DNA from: an uncultured Bacteroidales bacterium
GTDB taxonomy: Bacteria > Bacteroidota > Bacteroidia > Bacteroidales > UBA1715
NCBI GenBank assembly: GCA_937892155.1
Contig: CALAUG010000027.1
Span: 1 to 10,855 of the forward strand
Direction of reading: 5' to 3'
Length of the DNA: 10,855 bases
Shown here: positions 1 through 6,066 of the stretch, piece after piece
How the letters are laid out: every line of letters begins with the position of its first letter
Numbering within the stretch: position 1 is the first letter of the stretch
Position numbers and translations under genes: made by a program
The notes under the pieces: generated by a model
Databases searched by the model: none
Told to the model about the DNA's origin: nothing
What the model saw: the letters and a program-made list of their open reading frames with translations, nothing else

Positions 1-533
1 CCCAGGCTTGGCAGTCTCTCACCAACGCCCAGATTCTCGCGTGGAACGCCGCTGCACAGTCAGCTGAGGCAAAGTCCGTTCTCGGTACCAAGACAAAGAT
101 CACCGGAAGCAACCTCTTTATGAGGCTCAACTACTGGGTAGTCTTCTGTGGTGGCAGCATTATGACTGCTCCTCCTGCTCTCACCGGGCTTGATGCTCCT
201 GCATCTGCAACCCTCGCACTGTCAGACGAGGCGTTTACGCTGACTCTTTCAGCCATCCCTTCTGTTACCACCAACATCAAGCTCATCATCTGTGCTTCCG
301 CTCCTCAGAGCAATGGTATCAGCAAGGCCTACAGCAAAGCCGCCGAGTTCATCGCTCCGAAGACTCCTGTCACCACGGCCATAGCTCTCAAGAGCGACTA
401 CGATGCCAAGTATGGTGCTCCTTCAGAGGGTGCACCTAAGGTGTTCGTCAAGTACTTCTACGTCAACACCGCAACCGGCGAGAAGTCGGGCGAGATGCTT
501 GCACTTGCCAAGTTCGTTGCTGAAGAAGACTAG
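1..533 (+). CDS. Phage-associated type protein of unknown function, 3' part
   Basis: The frame is open from the window edge (first full codon at 3) to TAG at 531-533, giving about 176 visible residues; the true start lies outside. The visible N-part carries WQSLTNAQILAWN followed by a TGSNLF..LN stretch. The C-part is a beta-rich, Thr/Ala-rich region ending with a KVFVKYFYVNTATGEKSG motif. From memory this pattern matches proteins of unknown function found in Bacteroidetes phages and prophages, with an N-terminal helical WxxLTxAQ..AW segment and a fibronectin-like C-terminal region. No catalytic motif is visible. The gene is clearly more GC-rich than the rest of the window and ends in its own strong terminator, which fits the edge of a prophage or other acquired segment. 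Family assignment is from recollection; the coding call itself is firm. Confidence 0.72.
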   Translation, partial: QAWQSLTNAQILAWNAAAQSAEAKSVLGTKTKITGSNLFMRLNYWVVFCGGSIMTAPPALTGLDAPASATLALSDEAFTLTLSAIPSVTTNIKLIICASAPQSNGISKAYSKAAEFIAPKTPVTTAIALKSDYDAKYGAPSEGAPKVFVKYFYVNTATGEKSGEMLALAKFVAEED

Positions 534-569
534 CCTGAGCCGTAGGCTGTAAGGCCGGTATTGACACAA

Positions 570-609
570 TTTTCCCCAGCTACCCTCACGGGCGGCTGGG
601 GAATTTTTT
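570..609 (+). terminator. Rho-independent terminator
   Basis: TTCCCCAGC (572-580) pairs perfectly with GCTGGGGAA (595-603). An inner CCC/GGG pairing is possible, and the stem is followed by TTTTT (604-608). It lies 37 bp after the stop of the gene at 1-533 and closes that transcript. The stop codon of the convergent HNH gene overlaps the T-run. Confidence 0.85.
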
Positions 610-1144
610 ATAGTCTTAAATCCTTGGGGGATGGATAATTTGTCGGGATGTTCTTCAATTTGAATGGCCATCCTGAATCATCGAGCATTTCAATCTTCAT
701 ATTCAGGATTTCTGATTCTAAGCAGAATTGATAGACCAGCTTCAGATAGCGCCTCAATACCAGAAGTGGAGGAAAATCATTCCTGGCGCCATACCATTCC
801 ATCAAATCAGAATCACCCTTTGAACTGTTGCAACTCCTGCAGCAGCATACCAGATTATCAGAGCTGTCGGCTCCTCCGTGTGCTTTTGCGAACATATGAT
901 CAACCGAGATGTTGGTTTGAGATCCACAATAGACACAGTGGGTCCCGTTCTCAAGTTTGTATCTTTCGTCGTCAAAGAATGAACGTATCTGCATATTTCC
1001 GTTTGTCAGCCCTTTATACAGGCGGGCACGGATCATAAATGAAGTTCTGTCGTATGTATCAACACCTCTTTCAACAGCGCTGTGGGCCATAGCCAGATTT
1101 GCGTATGACCAATATATAAGTTCCGAAACTGTATTGACTTGCAT
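608..1144 (-). CDS. HNH endonuclease
   Basis: This is a 178-residue protein with a zinc-ribbon HNH nuclease core in the middle. C70 and C73 (HCVYC) form the first half of the zinc site, D82-H83 the catalytic DH pair, N97 the conserved Asn, and C102/C105-N106 with K109 (CRSCNSSKG) the second knuckle. HNH proteins of this type cut DNA with a divalent metal and occur in mobile introns, phage packaging and restriction systems; nothing here identifies a target. The open frame extends upstream to ATG 1198. I prefer ATG 1144 because a Bacteroidetes -7 box (TACCTTTG, 1165-1172 on -) would start transcription downstream of 1198. The gene is divergent from the serine invertase, 65 bp apart, so it may belong to the same acquired segment. 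Confidence 0.85.
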   Translation of the reverse strand: MQVNTVSELIYWSYANLAMAHSAVERGVDTYDRTSFMIRARLYKGLTNGNMQIRSFFDDERYKLENGTHCVYCGSQTNISVDHMFAKAHGGADSSDNLVCCCRSCNSSKGDSDLMEWYGARNDFPPLLVLRRYLKLVYQFCLESEILNMKIEMLDDSGWPFKLKNIPTNYPSPKDLRL

Positions 1145-1164
1145 ATATTCTACTGTAGTGGAAG

Positions 1165-1172
1165 CAAAGGTA
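1165..1172 (-). promoter_or_regulatory. Bacteroidetes-type -7 box for the HNH gene
   Basis: TACCTTTG fits the Bacteroidetes -7 consensus TAnnTTTG. Predicted transcription would begin about 15 nt before ATG 1144. TTG-like -33 candidates exist, but at 15 and 23 bp rather than the usual spacing of about 19-21, so the -33 is weak. The element is used here to choose the start of the HNH gene. Confidence 0.5.
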
Positions 1173-1209
1173 CAAAAGTTTTTACGGCAATTCATCAAAT
1201 ATAGAACTT

Positions 1210-1818
1210 ATGGTATATGGTTACATCAGGGTCAGCAGCGACAAGCAGACCGTCGAGAACCAGCGGTTCGAGATAAACAATTTTGTCGCAAGGGAACAAA
1301 TCCACATCGATGGATGGATAGAAGAAACAATCAGCGGGACAAAGAATTACAATAAGCGCGAACTGGGCAAACTCCTGAACAAAGTGCAAAAGGACGATTT
1401 GATAATCTGTGCCGAATTGTCTCGCCTCGGAAGAAACCTGTTCATGATAATGGAAATTCTTAACATCTGTATGACGAAAGAGTGCAGAGTCTGGACCATC
1501 AAAGACAATTATCGTCTCGGGGAGGATATTCAGAGCAAAGTCCTGGCATTCGCATTCGGCTTATCTGCTGAGATAGAGAGGAACCTAATCAGCCAGAGGA
1601 CAAAAGAGGCTCTAGCACGAAAGAGGGCTGAAGGCATAACACTTGGGAGGCCGGTTGGTAGGAAAACAGATGAGTCAAAATACAAACTGTATGCGAAGAA
1701 GGCACTGATAGAGGAACTGCTCAAGGCCAAGATTTCCAAACGGCAGATAGCAAAGATCTGCAAGGTGGACCGAAATACATTGTGCCGGTTTATCAATACT
1801 TTTCTGGTAGAAAAATAG
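1210..1818 (+). CDS. Serine site-specific recombinase (Mpi-like DNA invertase)
   Basis: This is a complete 202-residue small serine recombinase of the resolvase/invertase family. The N-terminal catalytic domain starts YGYIRVSS with the nucleophile at S9 (or S10) and R7. The ELSRLGRN motif holds R72 and R75, equivalent to the resolvase active-site arginines. The E-helix follows around 118-138 (GLSAEIERNLISQRTKEAL), then an arm with GRP at 146-148 and a C-terminal helix-turn-helix at about 176-197 (SKRQIAKICKVDRNTL). Length and sequence are closest, from memory, to Mpi, the invertase that flips capsule promoters in Bacteroides fragilis. It ends immediately before the 16-bp inverted repeat at 1819-1834, the left end of an invertible-looking segment, so its likely job is to invert 1819-3692. 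ATG 1210 gives the standard family N-terminus. Confidence 0.93.
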   Translation: MVYGYIRVSSDKQTVENQRFEINNFVAREQIHIDGWIEETISGTKNYNKRELGKLLNKVQKDDLIICAELSRLGRNLFMIMEILNICMTKECRVWTIKDNYRLGEDIQSKVLAFAFGLSAEIERNLISQRTKEALARKRAEGITLGRPVGRKTDESKYKLYAKKALIEELLKAKISKRQIAKICKVDRNTLCRFINTFLVEK

Positions 1819-1834
1819 GAGCGATTATGTGCAG
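1819..1834 (+). repeat. 16-bp inverted repeat, left copy (proposed crossover site)
   Basis: GAGCGATTATGTGCAG occurs here and, perfectly inverted, at 3677-3692. It starts right at the invertase stop codon and forms the first codons of the cassette frame, reading (g)AGC-GAT-TAT-GTG-CAG, S-D-Y-V-Q. Sequence outside the 16 bp differs between the two copies, so this is a discrete conserved block at the head of both cassettes. Its place next to an invertase makes it the best crossover candidate. Confidence 0.75.
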
Positions 1835-2713
1835 CAGAACGGGGAAATTGATGAGTATATGACCGGTGATTCATGGATTATCCTGACCGAGATAGAAAAA
1901 TCCATCAAAGCAAAGGTTGAGGCTATTGGAACGCCATTGTCAAAATGGGAGATAAGCATAAACTATGGTATCAAGACCGGATTCAATGATGCATTTATCA
2001 TTAGCAGCGAGAAAAGAGATGAAATCCTCAGTTCATGTGATTCTGATGAAGAAAGGCTAAGAACGGATGCGATTATTCGACCGATTCTTCGTGGCAGGGA
2101 TATTAGACGTTATGGCTACAATTGGGCAAACTTATGGCTCATCAATGTCCACAATGGCATCAAGGGCTCATTGGAAAGGATTCATATTGAGGATTATCCT
2201 GCCGTAAAGAAACATCTAGATGAATATTGGCTTAAAATCGAGAGTAGAGCGGATCAAGGAGATACCCCGTACAACCTTCGGAACTGCGCTTATTTGGACG
2301 ATTTATCGAAGCCAAAAATTATCTGGGGCGAAATATCTGATAGATCGAAATTCTACCTTGATAATGATGGCGACTATTGTCCAGAAGCCACGACCTTTTT
2401 AATGACAGGGAATAATTTGGACTTCTTGCTCGCATTTCTGAACTGCAAGTTGTCTGAGTATCTATTTTCAAAAATAGGCACGACCACAGGTGTTGGAACG
2501 GTCCGGTGGAAGAAATTCAAAATAGAACAGCTTCCTGTTCCTCAAACATTACCTGAAGAAATCGTAAATAGTATTACTTCTCTCGCAAAAACAGCCTTAG
2601 GCCAGCAGGCAAAAGGGAAAAGTTCTAGCGATACTGAAAAAATAATTGATCAGAAAATCTACGAGTCATTTGGGCTAACGCCCGAAGAAATACAATTCGT
2701 TGAAGAACAGTAA
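1829..2713 (+). CDS. DNA specificity cassette 1 (TaqI-like/type IIG target-recognition domain), no catalytic part
   Basis: This is a 294-residue frame counted from GTG 1829 inside the 16-bp repeat. It resembles the C-terminal specificity region of Eco57I/TaqI-like type IIG restriction-methylation enzymes: G47..TGFNDAFII58, RPILRGRDIRRY at 84-95, DDLSKPKIIWG at about 157-167, and the terminal FGLTPEEIQFVEE. In that family the segment follows an N6-adenine methyltransferase domain and reads the DNA target. No NPPY methylase motif, SAM motif or nuclease motif is present. The frame stays open upstream through the repeat, whereas the ATG at 1827 is out of frame and stops at 1862. This suggests the cassette is a silent or exchangeable piece meant to be joined to a catalytic half, not a free gene. 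It faces cassette 2 with 9 bp between the stop codons. Confidence 0.82.
   Translation: MQQNGEIDEYMTGDSWIILTEIEKSIKAKVEAIGTPLSKWEISINYGIKTGFNDAFIISSEKRDEILSSCDSDEERLRTDAIIRPILRGRDIRRYGYNWANLWLINVHNGIKGSLERIHIEDYPAVKKHLDEYWLKIESRADQGDTPYNLRNCAYLDDLSKPKIIWGEISDRSKFYLDNDGDYCPEATTFLMTGNNLDFLLAFLNCKLSEYLFSKIGTTTGVGTVRWKKFKIEQLPVPQTLPEEIVNSITSLAKTALGQQAKGKSSSDTEKIIDQKIYESFGLTPEEIQFVEEQ
2071..2085 (+). repeat. 15-bp internal inverted repeat, copy in cassette 1
   Basis: GATTATTCGACCGAT is repeated in inverse at 3429-3443. It encodes the same part of the IIRPILRGRDI motif in both cassettes. A further 11 bp (GGCAGGGATAT) matches nearby at 2093-2103 and 3411-3421. Confidence 0.7.
2296..2319 (+). repeat. 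24-bp internal inverted repeat, copy in cassette 1
   Basis: This is a perfect 24-bp match, inverted, to 3075-3098. It encodes the shared DDLSKPKI motif in both cassettes, in the same frame. The surrounding DNA is much less alike, so identity at every silent position is striking. Confidence 0.75.
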
Positions 2714-2722
2714 ATTTATTGA

Positions 2723-3682
2723 TTACCAGTTTTCAAGATAATTGGCTTCTTCTTCCGTCAATCCATAAAGTTCGTAGACTCGTTTGTCTATCGCAGCCTC
2801 ATCATGATCATCAATCAGTTTACTGAATGATTCTTCCTCTGATTCAGCTACAGATAATATGACGGGGAGTTTTGAAACAAACATAGGCTTATATTCAAAG
2901 TATCCGGCATTCCGTACAACCCCCAACGATCTGATATAGAAGTCTGCCAACTTTGAGTTCAAAGTTCCTAGAAGATATTTGCTTGCCGGGACAATCATAG
3001 TCCCAGGAGCGTTGATGAACAATGTTCCATCTGCATAGGCGTATGAGGCCGTTTGATTCAAATTACCCCACACTATTTTTGGCTTCGATAAATCGTCCCA
3101 ATAGCTTATACTATCTTGAGTCTCAAACCATTTATTTGATGTCTTCTTACGGCTCTTTTCTTTTGTACCCTTAGCATCGAGGACAGGCTTGCCATTGATG
3201 ATGATATCCTTGCCACTTTGTTCAAGTTTCTTTCGGCAATATTCTGATAGATAATTGTTTGCTATCCAAGCGTACCCGTTTTGAATTAAATAATCATAAG
3301 CAAAAGATTCAAGATAATTCTTTACTGCCGGGAATCTTTCGATATCGTAATGTCTTGCTGGGAATGTAGCAATAAGCCACTGCTCGGCCCATTCGTAACT
3401 ATATCTCTTGATATCCCTGCCCCTTAATATCGGTCGAATAATCTCAGCAGTGCGTATTCTTTCATCCTCGTCGGAGCAAGCATTTAAGATGGCGTCTCTC
3501 TTCGCTGTGTCAATTATGAAAGCATCGTTGAATCCCGTCAATACACCACGATAAATTTCAACATCCCAGTCTTTGAGTGGAGTTCCCAGAGACTCAACCT
3601 TCCGCTTTATGCTTTGCTCGATACTATTCAAGATTGTCCAGGCATTTGCCCCATAGCAACAAGTCTGCGTATGTGTCTGCAC
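2723..3682 (-). CDS. DNA specificity cassette 2 (TaqI-like/type IIG target-recognition domain), no catalytic part
   Basis: This is a paralogue of cassette 1 in inverse orientation, 319 residues from the GTG in its 16-bp repeat. The open frame extends to ATG 3784, but the first 31 or so codons there only re-read the invertase remnant in another frame. Shared landmarks include YRGVLTGFNDAFII, EIIRPILRGRDIKRY, DDLSKPKIVWG, a TLNSKLADFY segment and the terminal YGLTEEEANYLENW. The middle differs: it holds a Lys-rich insert (KGTKEKSRKKTSNKWF) missing from cassette 1, where DNA-reading differences would be expected. It lacks methyltransferase and nuclease motifs. Both cassettes cross their repeat in the same frame (SDYVQ), so inversion at the repeats would exchange them precisely behind whatever precedes the left repeat. 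The role as specificity module is inferred from family resemblance. Confidence 0.82.
   Translation of the reverse strand: MQTHTQTCCYGANAWTILNSIEQSIKRKVESLGTPLKDWDVEIYRGVLTGFNDAFIIDTAKRDAILNACSDEDERIRTAEIIRPILRGRDIKRYSYEWAEQWLIATFPARHYDIERFPAVKNYLESFAYDYLIQNGYAWIANNYLSEYCRKKLEQSGKDIIINGKPVLDAKGTKEKSRKKTSNKWFETQDSISYWDDLSKPKIVWGNLNQTASYAYADGTLFINAPGTMIVPASKYLLGTLNSKLADFYIRSLGVVRNAGYFEYKPMFVSKLPVILSVAESEEESFSKLIDDHDEAAIDKRVYELYGLTEEEANYLENW
3075..3098 (-). repeat. 24-bp internal inverted repeat, copy in cassette 2
   Basis: Inverse partner of 2296-2319, encoding DDLSKPKI. If used as a crossover point it would exchange only the C-terminal halves of the two specificity domains. Confidence 0.75.
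3429..3443 (-). repeat. 15-bp internal inverted repeat, copy in cassette 2
   Basis: ATCGGTCGAATAATC on + is the reverse complement of 2071-2085. It lies in the conserved IIRPI codons. Confidence 0.7.
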
Positions 3683-3692
3683 ATAATCGCTC
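3677..3692 (-). repeat. 16-bp inverted repeat, right copy (proposed crossover site)
   Basis: CTGCACATAATCGCTC on + is the exact reverse complement of 1819-1834. It lies 6 bp past the stop codon of the invertase remnant on the minus strand, mirroring the left copy. Together the two copies bound a segment of about 1.87 kb holding both cassettes. Confidence 0.75.
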
Positions 3693-3698
3693 GTTTTC

Positions 3699-4045
3699 CT
3701 ATGACAGGAAACGCTTGATAAATCTATCGAGAGTATTACGATCCACTTTGCAAATCTTTGCAATCTGTCTTTTGGCTGTACCATTCTTGAGAAGTTCTTC
3801 GATGAGAGTTGCTTTTGAATACAGCTTGAATTTCTCCGGTGTTGTAACAGAGCCCTTCGGTCGACCTAGAACAACACCTTCGGCTTGCTTCCTAGCCAGC
3901 GCCTCTTTTGTCCTCTGGCTAATCAGATTCCTTTCTATCTCTGCAGAAAGTCCGAACGCAAATGCAAGGACTTTGCTTTGAATATCTTCCCCAAGCCGGT
4001 AATTGTCCTTGATTGTCCAGACTCTGCACTCTTTTGTCATACAGA
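3699..4045 (-). pseudogene. 3' remnant of a second serine invertase
   Basis: About 115 residues match the intact invertase from C87 to its end. The first part (CMTKECRVWTIKDNYRLGED and the E-helix) is identical in protein sequence. The region after LARK diverges, and the helix-turn-helix core (KRQIAKICKVDRNTL) is kept. The catalytic domain, including the active serine and both motif arginines, is absent, so it cannot be active alone. Many silent DNA differences separate it from the intact copy, so it is an older paralogue rather than a fresh duplication. Homology stops abruptly at 4045 (+ strand GTCATACAGA), beyond which the sequence belongs to an unrelated gene. The ATG at 4061 that opens this frame is in that foreign DNA. 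Confidence 0.85.
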
Positions 4046-4677
4046 AAAGCAAAGTTAACAATTATTTTGTTATCTTTGATAACTTTTTTACTTTGAGCTA
4101 ATCTTCTTTGAACTGTTGTCTTAGGAATTGAAGTAATTCTTGAGATTGCTCCTGGAGTAGCTTCAGCATCAGTTAAAAGAACATCGATAATCTTTTTATT
4201 AACTTCATCAAAGCTGTCCACGATTTGGTGAAATAGTTTTAAATCGAAGTCTGATTCTTCAATAAAATTGCTGGAGCTATATTCTTCGCAGAGTTCCACC
4301 ATTTCGCTTGGATCTCTTTTGCCTTCATTAACTTCTTGTTCGAATTCTTCAAAAGAATGAAAGATGTTAGTACGTGTATGTTCGCATTCGCTGCAATTAC
4401 CACGGCACTTTTTCATTTTGCCTTTGTAAACTGAAGGAATGTCGCAGCGTTCAGCATTTGTTTTCTTTTTCCACTCACGCCATTCATCAAGCATGAGTTC
4501 CTTTTTCATTTCTTTGGAAATATAAATGGTTTTTCCTAAAGCTTCTAACTTCCAAGCTTCAGTTCTTTCTTCTGATGGGATGAACCAATTAACATCTTCA
4601 TCGAATTGATTTTTGACTTCTTTTTCCATCTCTCTCAATGCCTTTGTCATATGGCCTGGAAACCATTGTATTGCCAT
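3919..4677 (-). CDS. Chimeric ORF: RbgA-like start fused to a sigma-factor-like Cys-rich protein
   Basis: This 252-codon frame is built from three unrelated parts. Residues 1-22 begin MAIQWFPGHMTKALREM, the hallmark N-terminus of the ribosome-assembly GTPase RbgA/YlqF, but no GTPase motifs follow. Residues about 23-210 resemble sigma-70-like regulators known from mobile elements of Firmicutes: a WFIPSEERTEAW start, a WREWKKK segment, a four-cysteine pattern (C78, C91, C95, C98; CRGNCSEC) and a C-terminal sigma region-4-like helix-turn-helix at about 158-200 (GAISRITSIPKTTVQRRL). Residues from about 211 on merely read the invertase remnant in another frame. The ATG overlaps the DUF3098 stop (TAATG), a place normally held by uppP. 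The block is AT-rich. It could be a fusion by illegitimate recombination or an assembly chimera; I doubt it makes a working protein as drawn. Confidence 0.5.
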   Translation of the reverse strand: MAIQWFPGHMTKALREMEKEVKNQFDEDVNWFIPSEERTEAWKLEALGKTIYISKEMKKELMLDEWREWKKKTNAERCDIPSVYKGKMKKCRGNCSECEHTRTNIFHSFEEFEQEVNEGKRDPSEMVELCEEYSSSNFIEESDFDLKLFHQIVDSFDEVNKKIIDVLLTDAEATPGAISRITSIPKTTVQRRLAQSKKVIKDNKIIVNFAFLYDKRVQSLDNQGQLPAWGRYSKQSPCICVRTFCRDRKESD

Positions 4678-4973
4678 TACTTATCTTCCTTTTTTGATTT
4701 TGGATTCCACAGAATTGCAAATATTTCGAAAAAGAATCCGACTATGATAACTATAGGCGCAAGTGTCAGACGTCTGAAATTGAATATGTCAGGAGTCTGC
4801 GACGCATCGCCGTTTGGATAAAAATCATCGGGATTTGTTACTGCTCCACCCGAAAGTAGGAAGAAACCAATAAAAAGAATAACCACTCCTACCGCAACCA
4901 AAATATAATTTGTACGTCCAAACGTATAATTTTTGTCTTCGTTAGAAGCAGACAGCATTTTTAAAATATTCAT
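4677..4973 (-). CDS. DUF3098 family small membrane protein
   Basis: This is a 98-residue protein with two predicted membrane spans, at about 24-43 (NYILVAVGVVILFIGFFLLS) and 71-90 (LAPIVIIVGFFFEIFAIL), joined by a loop with NPDDFYP and IFNFRRLTLAP. This pattern is the Bacteroidetes DUF3098 family, which has no known biochemical role and is regularly found directly after ftsX and before uppP. Here it starts 2 bp after the ftsX stop, so the two are surely co-transcribed and probably coupled. Its TAA overlaps the ATG of the chimeric frame downstream (TAATG), so the expected next gene is missing. Length is normal for the family. Confidence 0.88.
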   Translation of the reverse strand: MNILKMLSASNEDKNYTFGRTNYILVAVGVVILFIGFFLLSGGAVTNPDDFYPNGDASQTPDIFNFRRLTLAPIVIIVGFFFEIFAILWNPKSKKEDK

Positions 4974-4975
4974 AA

Positions 4976-5866
4976 CTATAATACGTAAAGTTCGTCTTTA
5001 TTTATTTTTAGGAATTTGTTCAGTGCAAAGAAGGTTGCCACAAAAGTGAGCAACATTCCCACCAATATCACCGACAGATAGACAATACCGAGCAATTCAA
5101 AATCAAGATATTTGATGATTTCGTATGCTTCAACCTGCAAGAAGTACAATATTCCTGTCGTCATTGCAACTGCAATCAGGCCACTTAAAAACCCCTGAAA
5201 TGCACCACGCAACAGGAACGGCGAACGAATATAATGATTTGTTGCACCAACCAATTGCATAGTTTTTATGAGAAATCTTTTGGAATAGATTGACAAGCGT
5301 ATTGTGTTGTGTATCAGCACAACAGAAACGATGAACAGCAACACGCTCAATGCAAGCAGGAACAAACTGATACGCTTGATATTTGTATTCAGCGTCTGTA
5401 TATGCGAACGGTCGTAGTGAATGGAGTCGACAAATTCGTTGTTTTTGAACTGCTGTTCTGCAAGTACAAAGTTTTCCGGCGTAGCATAGTCGGCATTAAA
5501 ATGCACCTCTATAGACGGCGGAACCGGATTACCCTCGGCCAAATCAACATAATCCTGCCCCAACGTTTCGGCAAGACGGCTGCTTGCCTCTTCGGCAGAC
5601 ACGTACTCGGACGATTTAACCATTTCCATTGCATCTATTTTCTTACGCAACTCGAACATATCGGCATCACGGACATCAGTTTTCAAAAACAAGGTGAAAC
5701 CTACTTTTTCCTTAACATGGTTCGACAAGGCACGTTCGCTGGTAAGCAACAAACCTATCATACTTAACACGAACAACACCAAGGCTACACTAATCAATGT
5801 GGAAGTATACGAAGTAAATATCCGCTGACGGATGATTTTATTTTGGCGTTTTGAACTGCGTTTCAT
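4976..5866 (-). CDS. ftsX: Cell division protein FtsX
   Basis: This is a 296-residue permease-like partner of the ATPase FtsE. In cell division FtsEX sits in the inner membrane at the septum and passes a conformational signal to peptidoglycan hydrolases outside. The topology is classic: a basic N-terminus, span 1 at about 22-42, a periplasmic domain at 45-160 with the NPVPPSIEV motif (113-121), then spans at about 166-187, 222-243 and 261-283. The cytoplasmic loop carries the conserved TMQLVGAT (202-209), the coupling region of this family. FtsE is not adjacent, which is usual in Bacteroidetes. ATG 5866 gives the family-typical start with a short basic leader. A -7 box lies about 90 bp upstream. 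The gene leads the ftsX-DUF3098 operon. Confidence 0.95.
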   Translation of the reverse strand: MKRSSKRQNKIIRQRIFTSYTSTLISVALVLFVLSMIGLLLTSERALSNHVKEKVGFTLFLKTDVRDADMFELRKKIDAMEMVKSSEYVSAEEASSRLAETLGQDYVDLAEGNPVPPSIEVHFNADYATPENFVLAEQQFKNNEFVDSIHYDRSHIQTLNTNIKRISLFLLALSVLLFIVSVVLIHNTIRLSIYSKRFLIKTMQLVGATNHYIRSPFLLRGAFQGFLSGLIAVAMTTGILYFLQVEAYEIIKYLDFELLGIVYLSVILVGMLLTFVATFFALNKFLKINKDELYVL

Positions 5867-5957
5867 CTAAAATTCTATTAAAGCACTCATTTTAAGGTGT
5901 TTACATTATTACACGCATAACAAAGGGGCATACTACCCCAACCTTAAAAAACTTTTG

Positions 5958-5965
5958 CAAATATA
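5958..5965 (-). promoter_or_regulatory. Bacteroidetes-type -7 box for ftsX
   Basis: TATATTTG fits TAnnTTTG, 92 bp upstream of the ftsX start. No convincing -33 TTG lies 19-21 bp further up. The leader it would give contains a short GGGG(7-nt)CCCC dyad at 5925-5939. Confidence 0.4.
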
Positions 5966-6066
5966 TACTTTTTATCAAAATTTGGGTTAAGAATGAGGAA
6001 TTAAGAATTAACAGAATGAAAAAGCAGTATCAGTCGGCTGTTGGCAGCAGAAATTATGAATTTCCG

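Noticed and set aside
664..1038. A 124-codon open frame on + across the HNH gene.
   Set aside because: It is the opposite-strand shadow of the HNH nuclease and has no recognisable protein features.
4069..4083. GTTATC-TTT-GATAAC dyad next to the 4045 junction, considered as a recombination site.
   Set aside because: It lies inside the sigma-like coding part (VIKDN codons), has no second copy in the window and is not at the exact breakpoint.
5309..5767. A 152-codon frame on + inside ftsX.
   Set aside because: It is antisense to a firmly identified ftsX, and its composition (many Gln, His, Arg) is typical of a shadow frame.
5987..6008. Two TTAAGAAT copies between ftsX and the transporter gene, considered as a repeat array.
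   Set aside because: Only two short AT-rich copies, without regular spacing or conserved spacers; not a CRISPR or recognised element.
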